Assembly (NCBI GenBank): GCA_002774315.1
Contig: PEYP01000078.1
Span: forward strand, 1-6,008
Reading direction: 5' to 3'
Origin: Candidatus Stahliibacteriota bacterium CG08_land_8_20_14_0_20_40_26
GTDB taxonomy: Bacteria; Hydrothermota; UBA3073
Length of the DNA: 6,008 nucleotides
The notes below the pieces were generated by a model. That model was not told the origin of the DNA. It saw nothing but the letters and a program-made list of their open reading frames with translations, and ran no database searches. The translations under genes were made by a program, and so were the position numbers. Below, piece after piece: positions 1 through 5,344 of this stretch (position 1 is the first letter of the stretch; the number at the start of each line of letters is the position of its first letter).

Positions 1-1395
1 ATGGATGTGTTCTACATCGCAGTAAAACAAGGAGAACTGACAGAGGGGGCATGGAATTTGACCTATTCCAGTTCTACAGGACAAATTATAGAGAAGATAG
101 AATCTGTTGCAACACCAATTTCTGTACTGTATGAGATAGATGAGGGGGTGACTTCGGGAGCGGATTATCTAAATGAAAAATATACAGAGTTAATACCAAG
201 ACAGAGAAAAGAGGAACTAAACATAGAACCAAATGATGGTATTTTTGTCTTGAGCGAAGATAAGGCAATTCCTCTACTAAAAGACGACTCCAAAAAAGAA
301 ATAATAAAAAGAACCTATAAAAACTCTGATATTAGCCCCTATTTCATAGAAACTGAACCACCGAGATATCTACTTTATATAGACGATTCATTTAATCCTT
401 CCGATTTTCCCAATATTACAAGGCACTTAGAAAAATTCAAAGAAGTTCTAATTGCAAGACTAACCAGATATGGTGAAAACTACACCTGGTGGAGGCTCCA
501 TAGACCCCATAAAAGGAACATCTATGAAAATCCAAAAATTGTGACCTCAAGATGGGGAAAAGAGAACATATATGCCTTACAAACCGGGGACTTTTTTGAA
601 AATTCTGATATTAACCTGTATATTCCCAAAAAAGATAATAAGGAATCAATTAAATACACCCTTGGACTATTAAACTCTAAGCTATTAAATTACTGGGTGG
701 CATTTAAGGGTAGAGGTGAAGGAGTTTCCAGACAAATCAGATTAAAACAAATTCCCATTCGCCGTATCAATTTTGACGACGAGAAGGAGGTGGAAATTCA
801 TAGTTTTCTTGTGAAGAAAGTCGATGAGATTATAAAACTGAAGAAAGAACTTGCAGAATATAATAAATTCTACTCAGGGATAAGACTTACGAGAATTGAG
901 AATCTAGAAGATATTCCCGAACCCGATGAATACCTTCTAACCAAAAACCTTCCAGACGAAGATAAACGAAATATAAGAACCCACTCAAAGGTCACATACG
1001 AACCCAAAAATCCTGATGATTTCTACCTATTAGCTGTTGGGAATATTAAGCCTGCTCCTCTATTTGCAAAAAAATTGGACGAACCACTCCTTTCCATTTT
1101 GCTTAAGGGCAAAAACAAGAAATCACTGAGGATAATTGCTCCAAAAGAAATCATAGAATATCTTGGCAAGATATTGTCAGGGTATAAAGGTAAGCCCTGG
1201 GATGAGATAAAGGAGATACCAATTGCAAAAGACCTGCACACATTTATTTCAAAGAAAAAAGAGGTCTCTTCAAAGGTAAAATCCCTCCTTACAGAAATCC
1301 AGAAGATACAGACAGAGATAGACAAAATTGTCTATAACCTCTACGGAATAACTAAAAAAGAGAGAAGGATAATAGAAAAGACATTGTCAGAATAA
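1..1395 (+). CDS. Type IIG restriction-modification enzyme, C-terminal specificity part (5' end outside window)
   Basis: These 464 residues match in layout the target-recognition half of Eco57I/TaqI-like fused methyltransferase-endonucleases. The entry segment 'EGAWNLTY' is followed by 'LYEIDEGVTSGADY' (about 43-56), 'GIFVLSEDKAIPLL' (80-93) and 'YKNSDISPYFIE' (106-117). Then come 'HLEKFKEVLIARL' (142-154), 'YTWWRLHRPHKR' (161-172) with 'NPKIVTSRW', and the hallmark 'LGLLNSKLLNYW' (221-232) with 'QIRLKQIPIRRI' (245-256). These are the TaqI-like specificity-domain signatures. The ending 'DKIVYNLYGITKKERRIIEKTL' is the usual C-terminus of the family, so the 3' end is genuine. No NPPY methyltransferase motif or nuclease motif is in the window; both would lie upstream. 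The ATG at base 1 is therefore almost certainly an internal Met at the window edge, although true truncation there cannot be excluded. The specificity domain reads the DNA target. The target sequence cannot be told from this. Confidence 0.85.
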   Translation: MDVFYIAVKQGELTEGAWNLTYSSSTGQIIEKIESVATPISVLYEIDEGVTSGADYLNEKYTELIPRQRKEELNIEPNDGIFVLSEDKAIPLLKDDSKKEIIKRTYKNSDISPYFIETEPPRYLLYIDDSFNPSDFPNITRHLEKFKEVLIARLTRYGENYTWWRLHRPHKRNIYENPKIVTSRWGKENIYALQTGDFFENSDINLYIPKKDNKESIKYTLGLLNSKLLNYWVAFKGRGEGVSRQIRLKQIPIRRINFDDEKEVEIHSFLVKKVDEIIKLKKELAEYNKFYSGIRLTRIENLEDIPEPDEYLLTKNLPDEDKRNIRTHSKVTYEPKNPDDFYLLAVGNIKPAPLFAKKLDEPLLSILLKGKNKKSLRIIAPKEIIEYLGKILSGYKGKPWDEIKEIPIAKDLHTFISKKKEVSSKVKSLLTEIQKIQTEIDKIVYNLYGITKKERRIIEKTLSE

Positions 1396-1531
1396 CAGGG
1401 TCAAGCTAAGTATATTCGGCTGGAGCTTAAAGTCGGGTAGAATACATATAGACTGCGGAAATGAGCAAGAAGCGAGGTACCTAAAGGTCTTCTGGGACAC
1501 AGAAATGGAAAAAATAAAATGTGGTCAGTAG
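1376..1531 (+). pseudogene. Coding-like fragment after the type IIG gene, no start codon
   Basis: In the +1 frame relative to the type IIG gene there is an open stretch between stops at 1373-1375 and 1529-1531. It reads '...VKLSIFGWSLKSG', then 'RIHIDCGNEQEARYLKVFWD', then 'TEMEKIKCGQ'. It looks like real protein: amphipathic, with an Asp-Cys-Gly then acidic/Arg/Tyr pattern. It has no ATG, GTG or TTG early in the frame and no ribosome binding site. It overlaps the last 20 bases of the type IIG gene. I have a vague impression that short proteins with an 'IDCGSEEEARYLKVF'-like core follow or extend type IIG enzymes, but I cannot name a family. It is most likely the remains of a downstream gene or of a C-terminal extension separated by a frameshift. 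Chance open frame is possible. Confidence 0.35.
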
Positions 1532-1638
1532 ATCAAGTGGAAAATTTTAAAAAGATTCTTAACGAAGACCCCCTTGTTTACCAACAAGTTGAGAGAACGT
1601 TTCAATATGAATATAACTGCACTGGAAAATTGTCTTGA
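1519..1638 (+). CDS. Short ORF (39 aa), possible 5' part of the next ORF
   Basis: An ATG at 1519 opens 39 codons, starting 'MWSVDQVENFKKILNEDPLV' and ending at TGA 1636-1638. The first 30 residues have the look of a genuine helical N-terminus. The competing frame over 1532-1606 reads as less natural protein ('IKWKILKRFLTKTPLFTNK'). The frame turns poor after about 1610, where the next frame (from ATG 1607) becomes coding-like. One +1 shift near 1610-1618 would join the two into a single protein of roughly 145 residues. It overlaps the preceding fragment by 13 bases and has only a weak purine run before it (GGAAAAAATAAA). I do not recognise the product. Confidence 0.3.
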   Translation: MWSVDQVENFKKILNEDPLVYQQVERTFQYEYNCTGKLS

Positions 1639-1954
1639 ATATTTCGAGAATAGTATAGTTGAACATATCAAAAAATTTGGGGTTATACCTTCGACCATAC
1701 AAACATCTACTGAGATATCAGAGAACCCAAAAATACCGGCAGGAGCAAAAATGGAAAATACCCAAGACAAAACGAAGGTGCTCGTAAAAAATATGTATGA
1801 GGAAGAAAAAGAGAAAATTAACCAAGAAGCGGTCAGGGAAGAGGAAAAAGTGATACAAGATATGCACTCACGGGGTATGTTAGGGTCAAGTATACATATA
1901 AACGGGCTTGAAGAAGTGCAGGTTAATCCCAAGTTCCGCACTAATTGGGATTAA
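1607..1954 (+). CDS. Hypothetical charged helical protein, probably truncated
   Basis: The open frame can be taken from TTG 1574 (126 aa) or, preferred here, from ATG 1607 (115 aa, 'MNITALENCLEYFENSIVEH'). A GAGAG lies 12 bases before ATG 1607, which is weak for a ribosome binding site. The second half is Lys/Glu-rich and predicted helical or coiled coil ('VLVKNMYEEEKEKINQEAV', 'REEEKVIQDMHSRGMLGSSI'). The 'M.SRG..GSS' stretch looks like a conserved helix break. There is no signal peptide or membrane segment. The last residues ('VQVNPKFRTNWD') are encoded inside an inverted repeat (1922-1955), and the stop codon sits in its right arm. The natural C-terminus has therefore probably been replaced by repeat DNA. 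I do not recognise the family. It may be a gene fragment joined to the 1519 ORF by a frameshift. Confidence 0.4.
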   Translation: MNITALENCLEYFENSIVEHIKKFGVIPSTIQTSTEISENPKIPAGAKMENTQDKTKVLVKNMYEEEKEKINQEAVREEEKVIQDMHSRGMLGSSIHINGLEEVQVNPKFRTNWD

Positions 1955-1955
1955 C
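1922..1955 (+). repeat. Perfect 11-bp inverted repeat at an ORF junction
   Basis: GTTAATCCCAA (1922-1932) pairs perfectly with TTGGGATTAAC (1945-1955) around a 12-base loop. An overlapping, mutually exclusive pair AGTGC (1915-1919) and GCACT (1938-1942) shares the region. No T-tract follows, so it is not a standard intrinsic terminator. It sits exactly where one coding-like frame ends and another begins. This fits a small dispersed palindromic element, or the end of a lost mobile element, inserted between two gene fragments. Confidence 0.6.
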
Positions 1956-2249
1956 GCATTAAAGAGTGTTACATTAAAGAGAGAGCCAGAATTAGGAGCA
2001 GAAATTACTGCAAAAATGATTGAGACAAGTATAAATCTTTCTTTATTTGCATCAGACAATGTTATTTATGCCTCTAATCATTTTAGACGCAAATCTATTG
2101 CTGCTCAAAAATTGGAAAAGCAGGATCCAAGAAGTGTTATGAATGATTTTGCTAAAATAATATTAGAAATTAGAAAAGACTTAGGTAATCTTAAGACTAA
2201 ACTGATTGAGAAAGATGTCCTTCAAGGTTTTATTTCAGAGATTCTTTAG
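1956..2249 (+). pseudogene. C-terminal fragment of a hypothetical protein
   Basis: The open frame runs from TTG 1908 through the inverted repeat to TAG 2247-2249. Only the part after the repeat looks like natural protein. It contains 'MIETSINLSLFASDNVIYAS' (M at 2016), 'NHFRRKSIAAQKLEKQ' and 'NDFAKIILEIRKDLGNLKTK', and ends 'FISEIL'. The pattern of a helix with 'LSLFASD.VI', 'F.R' and then 'ILEIRKDLG' resembles the C-terminal half of a widespread family of uncharacterised proteins of about 150-200 residues that begin with a membrane helix. No membrane helix is found here, and neither TTG 1908 nor ATG 2016 has a ribosome binding site. It is therefore best read as a 5'-truncated remnant. The family resemblance is from memory and has no assigned function. 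It could still be translated if coupled to the upstream ORF, whose stop at 1952-1954 lies inside this open frame. Confidence 0.45.
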
Positions 2250-2291
2250 GGAAAGGGTAAGAGTGAAAGAGATGTAGGTGACAAAAGGAAA

Positions 2292-2313
2292 GGTTAAATT
2301 TTCACATTTAACC
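2292..2313 (+). repeat. 8-bp inverted repeat (small hairpin)
   Basis: GGTTAAAT (2292-2299) pairs with ATTTAACC (2306-2313) around a 6-base loop (TTTCAC), 43 bases after the stop of the upstream fragment. No T-run follows, so terminator activity is not supported. The rest of 2250-2430 shows no credible gene or promoter. Confidence 0.35.
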
Positions 2314-2423
2314 GAACACCGAAACAACTTTTGTAAAACTCCGCAAGAAAAGTCGAAGAAATGATAGAGAAAGGACATAAACAATGACCAAGGTAGGAAT
2401 TTGGGGTCAGGAACTGATTTTTG

Positions 2424-2471
2424 TTCGACATAGCAGAAAGGGAAATAAACCAGTAAGAAGAAATCGAGGAG
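2424..2471 (+). promoter_or_regulatory. Leader of the fic gene, similar to a second copy at 3857-3901, with Shine-Dalgarno
   Basis: The segment begins TTCGACA and contains GGGAAATAAACCAG (2440-2453), which recurs exactly at 3870-3883. It ends in GAGGAG (2466-2471), a strong Shine-Dalgarno six bases before the ATG at 2478. The similarity to the second copy continues on both sides with small gaps (TTYGACA before, GAGGA after). In this copy GAGGA is used as the ribosome binding site; in the other it is not next to a start. No convincing -35/-10 pair is visible. The site decides the fic start codon. Confidence 0.5.
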
Positions 2472-2477
2472 AAAAAG

Positions 2478-3518
2478 ATGAGGTCATTTAGAAAAACTGA
2501 AAAAGACTTACAACTGCCTCTAGGAGCTGTCTGGTTAATGAACTCCATATCTGAATACAAGGGTAAACAGGAGTTATATCTCAGGCAATCTCCTCAAATC
2601 CTTAAGGCACTTGTTGAGATGGCATTGATAGAAAGTGCAGAATCCTCAAACCGTATAGAAGGAGTGACCGTAGAAAGAAAAAGACTCAAACCGCTTATAC
2701 TAGGCCATTCAAAGCCGCTAGATAGATCCGAAGAGGAAGTAGCAGGATATCGTAAGGCACTTGATTTGATTCACAAAAAACACAACAACTTGGATATTTC
2801 TCCACAAACAATCCGAGAATTACATCGTTTAAGCCATACTGGAGCAGGTGATGCGGGCGAATGGAAAAAGAAAGATAATGAAATCATCAGAAAAAATCCC
2901 GATGGCACAGTAGAGGTTATTTTTAAACCAATCTCATCTGCTTTAACCCCTTCTGCGATTAATCAGTTATGTTTAGCATATAGACATAGTATAGAACAGT
3001 TGAAGTATCCTCCGCTTTACGCTACCGCCTGTCTTATTTTTGATTTTCTTTGTGTTCATCCTTTTAGAGACGGGAATGGACGAGTCTCGAGATTACTAAC
3101 GCTTTTAGCCTTATACCATCATGGATATGAAGTAGGAAAATATATCAGTATTGAGCGGATAATAGAACAGTCAAAAGAGACCTACTATGAGGTATTACAG
3201 AAAAGTTCCAAACGCTGGCACGAAGCCAAACACGATATTGAACCATGGCTATATTACTTTTTAGGAACGATAAGTTCTGCCTACAAAGAATTTGAAGAGA
3301 GAGCAGGTAGCGTTAAGCCTTTTCGCGGGGGAAAGACAGAAATTGTTATTCAAACGATCAATAATCAAATTGGTGAGTTTTCCATCTCAGACATTGAAAG
3401 ACTATGCCCGGGGATAAGTAGAGATATGATTCGGGTTATATTCAGGCAGTTACAAAAAGAAAAAAAGATTGTTTGCCTTGGCAAGGGTCGATCCGCTAAA
3501 TGGAAGCGAATAGGGTAA
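2478..3518 (+). CDS. Fic family protein (class II, self-inhibited) with C-terminal winged helix
   Basis: This 346-residue protein carries the complete Fic motif HPFRDGNGR at 194-202. His194 is the catalytic base, Asp198 binds metal, and the GNGR loop binds phosphate. Such enzymes usually transfer AMP from ATP to a Ser, Thr or Tyr of a target protein. An N-terminal inhibitory helix with SNRIEG at 57-62 fits the (S/T)xxxE(G/N) motif, in which the Glu (E61) blocks productive ATP binding; this makes it class II. The Fic_N-like region covers about 1-90, the flap lies around 125-150 ('AGEWKKKDNEIIR'), and the Fic core runs to about 240. A C-terminal winged helix (about 285-345, 'ISDIERLCPGISRDMIRVIF') suggests DNA binding, possibly autoregulation. 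Length and architecture are standard for stand-alone chromosomal Fic proteins. The start is fixed by GAGGAG at 2466-2471. There is no antitoxin gene beside it, as expected when the inhibitor is built in. The target protein is unknown, and de-AMPylation or another transfer is possible. Confidence 0.92.
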   Translation: MRSFRKTEKDLQLPLGAVWLMNSISEYKGKQELYLRQSPQILKALVEMALIESAESSNRIEGVTVERKRLKPLILGHSKPLDRSEEEVAGYRKALDLIHKKHNNLDISPQTIRELHRLSHTGAGDAGEWKKKDNEIIRKNPDGTVEVIFKPISSALTPSAINQLCLAYRHSIEQLKYPPLYATACLIFDFLCVHPFRDGNGRVSRLLTLLALYHHGYEVGKYISIERIIEQSKETYYEVLQKSSKRWHEAKHDIEPWLYYFLGTISSAYKEFEERAGSVKPFRGGKTEIVIQTINNQIGEFSISDIERLCPGISRDMIRVIFRQLQKEKKIVCLGKGRSAKWKRIG

Positions 3519-3543
3519 TAAACTTCTAAATAGGGTAATAAAC
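3509..3543 (+). repeat. Tandem duplication across the fic stop codon
   Basis: AATAGGGTAATAAAC occurs at 3509-3523 and again at 3529-3543, a 20-base period. The first copy includes the last Fic codons and its stop (ATA GGG TAA). A third partial match, CAGGGTAAAG, follows at 3543. It looks like a local slippage or duplication event; no function is evident. Confidence 0.7.
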
Positions 3544-3598
3544 AGGGTAAAGTCAAAGGGGTCAACCTCAAGTATTTAAGCTACACCGGACATTTATC

Positions 3599-3636
3599 GC
3601 AAAGCTGCCTGTCTACCGACAGGTAGAAAGCTTTGC
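3599..3636 (+). repeat. Long interrupted hairpin (palindromic repeat)
   Basis: The outer arms GCAAAGCT (3599-3606) and AGCTTTGC (3629-3636) are exact complements, as are the inner arms CCTGTC (3608-3613) and GACAGG (3618-3623), with a TACC loop. As RNA, CTGCCTGTC can also pair with GACAGGTAG through one G-U, giving about 15 stacked pairs and a 4-base bulge on one side. No T-tract follows, so it is not a canonical terminator, though it lies 80 bases past the fic stop and could protect or end that transcript. The core CTGCCTGTC-TACC-GACAG resembles palindromes I recall as common in candidate-phylum genomes; this recollection is unchecked. Confidence 0.65.
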
Positions 3637-3776
3637 CCTACATTGCACCGTAAGGCCGAAGTCTTACCTTAAGGGTAAAAGTTATAAGATTTGGGGGCGT
3701 AGAAACAAGTGGGTAGATTGGACATTTTTATGGCACAGACTATTCAAATCGTAGATTGAAAGGAAAAATAACACAA

Positions 3777-3844
3777 TAACCTAATTACCTAATAACTTAA
3801 TTACGATACCCCTATCTGTGTCAATCGGCGTGCATCTGCGTCCA
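3777..3844. repeat. Degenerate tandem words: CTAATTAC strings and TCTGYGTC 10-mers
   Basis: Positions 3777-3804 are built from near-copies of CTAATTAC/CTAATAAC/TTAATTAC. Positions 3815-3844 are three imperfect 10-mers in a row: TCTGTGTCAA, TCGGCGTGCA and TCTGCGTCCA. The two blocks follow each other with only ten bases between. This style of decayed tandem text between genes is seen in some uncultured bacterial lineages. No coding or known regulatory role is visible. Confidence 0.55.
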
Positions 3845-3869
3845 ATTTGATTTCTATTTGACAGGACAG

Positions 3870-3883
3870 GGGAAATAAACCAG
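3870..3883 (+). repeat. Second copy of the 14-bp leader repeat
   Basis: GGGAAATAAACCAG here is identical to 2440-2453. The flanks are also alike (TTTGACA at 3857-3863, GAGGA at 3897-3901), so the duplicated unit is about 45 bases with small gaps. It lies upstream of the outer-membrane-like gene but is separated from its start by about 47 more bases containing a small hairpin. Confidence 0.6.
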
Positions 3884-3905
3884 CAAAGTGTAATGTGAGG
3901 ATTTT

Positions 3906-3923
3906 AGTCCGATTTACAGGACT
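3906..3923 (+). repeat. Small hairpin in the 5' leader of the outer-membrane-like gene
   Basis: AGTCC (3906-3910) pairs with GGACT (3919-3923) around an 8-base loop. It lies 24 bases before the ATG at 3948, just upstream of the GGGGGG ribosome binding site (3937-3942). The arms are short, so function is uncertain; it could be part of a dispersed repeat or a mild leader structure. Confidence 0.3.
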
Positions 3924-3947
3924 TTAATTTATAACCGGGGGGCAAAA

Positions 3948-4568
3948 ATGAGAGTAATGTTCACTGCTTTGCTTGTTGTTATTTTTGTGTCTGCTGCTGC
4001 CATCGCCATTCCCCTCGGCGATCGGTTTGAGATACTACCGTTTGCAGACATAGGGTGGCAGTATGGAGATACCCTCAGCATAATCAAACGCTGGACTGTC
4101 TACAACTATATCTCAACAGGTATAGACCTGTCGGTTGGTGCACGCCTTCAGTATCTCTCATATTATTTTGAGGGTAGCGTAAAGAATATCTACAACAGGA
4201 TATTTCTTACCGATGATACAACCTTGTGTCCATTAACCTATGAGACGAGTATAGGAGCATTCTTTCCCCAGCGCGGCAGTTTTCTGCTCGAACCGTCAGT
4301 GCGGTATGCCAATGTCCTCAACAACCGTGAACACAATCTGTCGGGTGGGCTCAACTGGTGGTGGACAGGAGATGTTGTCGAGGCGGCTGTCGGCGCGTGT
4401 TATCTTTCACAATGGATAGAAAGGCAGACAAGTCACATTGCAATAAACGGAACGATCTGTCTAAAGAAGTGGATGGTTATGCCCTACGCTCATGTGGGAT
4501 TCAAGTTCAATATCGGAAACAACGAATGTAGCCCCAACAATGAGACAACCTTTGGCATCGGCTTCTAG
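3948..4568 (+). CDS. Small outer-membrane beta-barrel-like protein
   Basis: This 206-residue product begins with a clear signal peptide: Met-Arg, the hydrophobic core 'MFTALLVVIFVSAAAIAI', and likely cleavage near Ala-Ile-Ala-Ile-Pro. The mature part is rich in alternating hydrophobic/polar strands with many aromatic and Gly residues ('SVGARLQYLSYYFEGSV', 'LEPSVRYANV', 'GGLNWWWTGDVVEAAVGACY', 'MPYAHVGFKFNIG'). It ends '...TTFGIGF', an antiparallel last strand with terminal Phe, the classic signal for outer-membrane barrel insertion. The size would suit an 8-strand barrel. A G-run (GGGGGG, 3937-3942) sits five bases before the ATG and is an unusual ribosome binding site. Base composition is visibly more GC-rich than the flanking genes. 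The next gene starts 3 bases after the stop, implying cotranscription. No specific family is recognised, and transport or adhesion roles cannot be told apart. Confidence 0.65.
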   Translation: MRVMFTALLVVIFVSAAAIAIPLGDRFEILPFADIGWQYGDTLSIIKRWTVYNYISTGIDLSVGARLQYLSYYFEGSVKNIYNRIFLTDDTTLCPLTYETSIGAFFPQRGSFLLEPSVRYANVLNNREHNLSGGLNWWWTGDVVEAAVGACYLSQWIERQTSHIAINGTICLKKWMVMPYAHVGFKFNIGNNECSPNNETTFGIGF

Positions 4569-4571
4569 ATT

Positions 4572-5192
4572 ATGGAGCCCGCTGCCCACCAGTATCCAAG
4601 TTCAAGACAGAAAGAAGTGTATATGAAGCGCGTTACCAAACCTGAATGGGTAGTAAGAAAGCCAAACATCTATCTATATCCACGGGAGAGGGGATTTATA
4701 AATGTCAGGCTGCTGTCGAGTCCCGGGAACTCTATCACAAAATCTGAACCACTGTATGACAACGACTGGCGGGTATACACTGAACCATCTGGCAGAATCA
4801 ACGGGGAATATGATTACCTGTTCTATGAAGCTACCCTTGGTAATACTCCCACTCAGTCAAACGGCTGGTGCGTGGCTTATAAGGAACTCTGGGATTTCTT
4901 TAAGGATATCATGAGAGAATACGGATTCAACACGAGGGAAATAAACGATTTTGTCGACTATTGGAGTAAACATCTCGTCAAAAGTCCATATTACGATATT
5001 TTTCCCCTTGGCAATAAAGACATTGATAAAGAATACAGACTTCAGATAGAACCTAAACCCGATGTAGTCCTGAGGCTCTGGTTCTACATAGTTCCGAGAG
5101 ATGCAGAGATCAAACTCAATCCGCCAACCATACTCACCTTCCTACGCATGGGTTTCACCGTCACAGAATGGGGTGTAATATTGAAAGAGTGA
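4572..5192 (+). CDS. 'KPNIYLYP' family protein of unknown function
   Basis: I recognise the motif set of an uncharacterised family found in Bacteroidetes, Firmicutes and candidate phyla. KPNIYLYP at 30-37 is followed by a 'V.L' strand, 'EPLYDNDWRVYTEPSGRI' (59-76) and 'YDYLFYEA' (80-87). Next come 'GWCVAYKELWDFF' (98-110), 'REYGFNTREINDFVDYW' (115-131), 'IEPKPDVVLRLWF' (159-171) and the end signature 'GFTVTEWG' (194-201). Members are usually secreted or envelope proteins. Here the copy lacks an obvious signal peptide, and the first 25 residues are polar and unlike the family. The start is uncertain: ATG 4572 lies 3 bases after the previous stop with no ribosome binding site and would rely on coupling. 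ATG 4623 ('MKRVTKPEWVV') has a weak AAAGAAG before it. The pairing with an outer-membrane-like protein suggests an envelope role. No enzymatic function is known to me. Confidence 0.7.
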   Translation: MEPAAHQYPSSRQKEVYMKRVTKPEWVVRKPNIYLYPRERGFINVRLLSSPGNSITKSEPLYDNDWRVYTEPSGRINGEYDYLFYEATLGNTPTQSNGWCVAYKELWDFFKDIMREYGFNTREINDFVDYWSKHLVKSPYYDIFPLGNKDIDKEYRLQIEPKPDVVLRLWFYIVPRDAEIKLNPPTILTFLRMGFTVTEWGVILKE

Positions 5193-5344
5193 CAAGTCTG
5201 AGATCTTTACTGGTATTGAATATTTGTCATTGGTCTATGGTCACTCTTTTTGACTTTTGATTTGTCATTTTGATTTTTGAATTTCTCACTGGATACTAAT
5301 TATTCGGTTTGGATACTAATCTGTTTAATCCGTTGACTTTTTTC
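5193..5344. repeat. Low-complexity spacer with degenerate TTGTCATT/TGACTTTTGAT words and a duplicated 10-mer
   Basis: No gene is seen between the YLYP gene and the MNT promoter. Positions 5221-5284 are built from repeated near-copies of TTGTCATT, GGTCA, TGACTTTTGAT and TGATTTTTGA. GGATACTAAT occurs exactly twice, at 5291-5300 and 5311-5320 (20-base period). A TTGACTTTT word occurs at 5333-5341 and again at 5345-5353, the latter serving as a likely -35. The style matches the degenerate text at 3777-3844. Confidence 0.55.

Larger units (their letters stand above)
3519..3947. other. 429-bp repeat-rich intergenic region
   Basis: No coding region is supportable on either strand. In order it holds the second half of the stop-codon duplication, a long hairpin (3599-3636), a weak palindrome TTACC/GGTAA (3664-3678), AT-rich tandem words (3777-3804), three imperfect 10-mers (3815-3844), the second copy of the fic leader (3857-3901), a small hairpin (3906-3923) and the G-rich ribosome binding site of the next gene. 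A perfect -35-like TTGACA at 3858-3863 has no -10 box 16-18 bases downstream, so no promoter is called. Confidence 0.6.

Noticed and set aside
1..3. ATG at base 1 as the true start of the type IIG gene
   Set aside because: The first residues already belong to the middle of the family architecture and the methyltransferase domain is missing, so the window edge most likely cuts the gene.
1023..1325. 100-codon open frame on the minus strand inside the type IIG gene
   Set aside because: It lies wholly within a well-supported gene and has a shadow-like composition.
1525..1941. 138-codon open frame on the minus strand
   Set aside because: It mirrors the plus-strand coding-like frame, is rich in Ser/Phe/Ile as antisense shadows are, and has no ribosome binding site.
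2294..2560. 88-codon minus-strand frame over the fic start
   Set aside because: It overlaps the secure Fic N-terminus and its Shine-Dalgarno; the protein has low-complexity Ser/Phe content and no recognisable features.
3599..3636. Intrinsic terminator of fic
   Set aside because: The stem is good, but the bases after it (CCTACATTG) contain no T-run.
3777..3844. CRISPR array
   Set aside because: The repeats are short (8-10 bases), imperfect and directly tandem with no unique spacers; no cas gene is present.
3858..3886. Promoter from the perfect TTGACA at 3858-3863
   Set aside because: No -10-like hexamer lies 16-18 bases downstream; the next TAATGT (3891-3896) is 27 bases away.
4702..4914. 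70-codon plus-strand frame inside the YLYP gene
   Set aside because: It is an alternate-frame shadow of a gene with clear family motifs.
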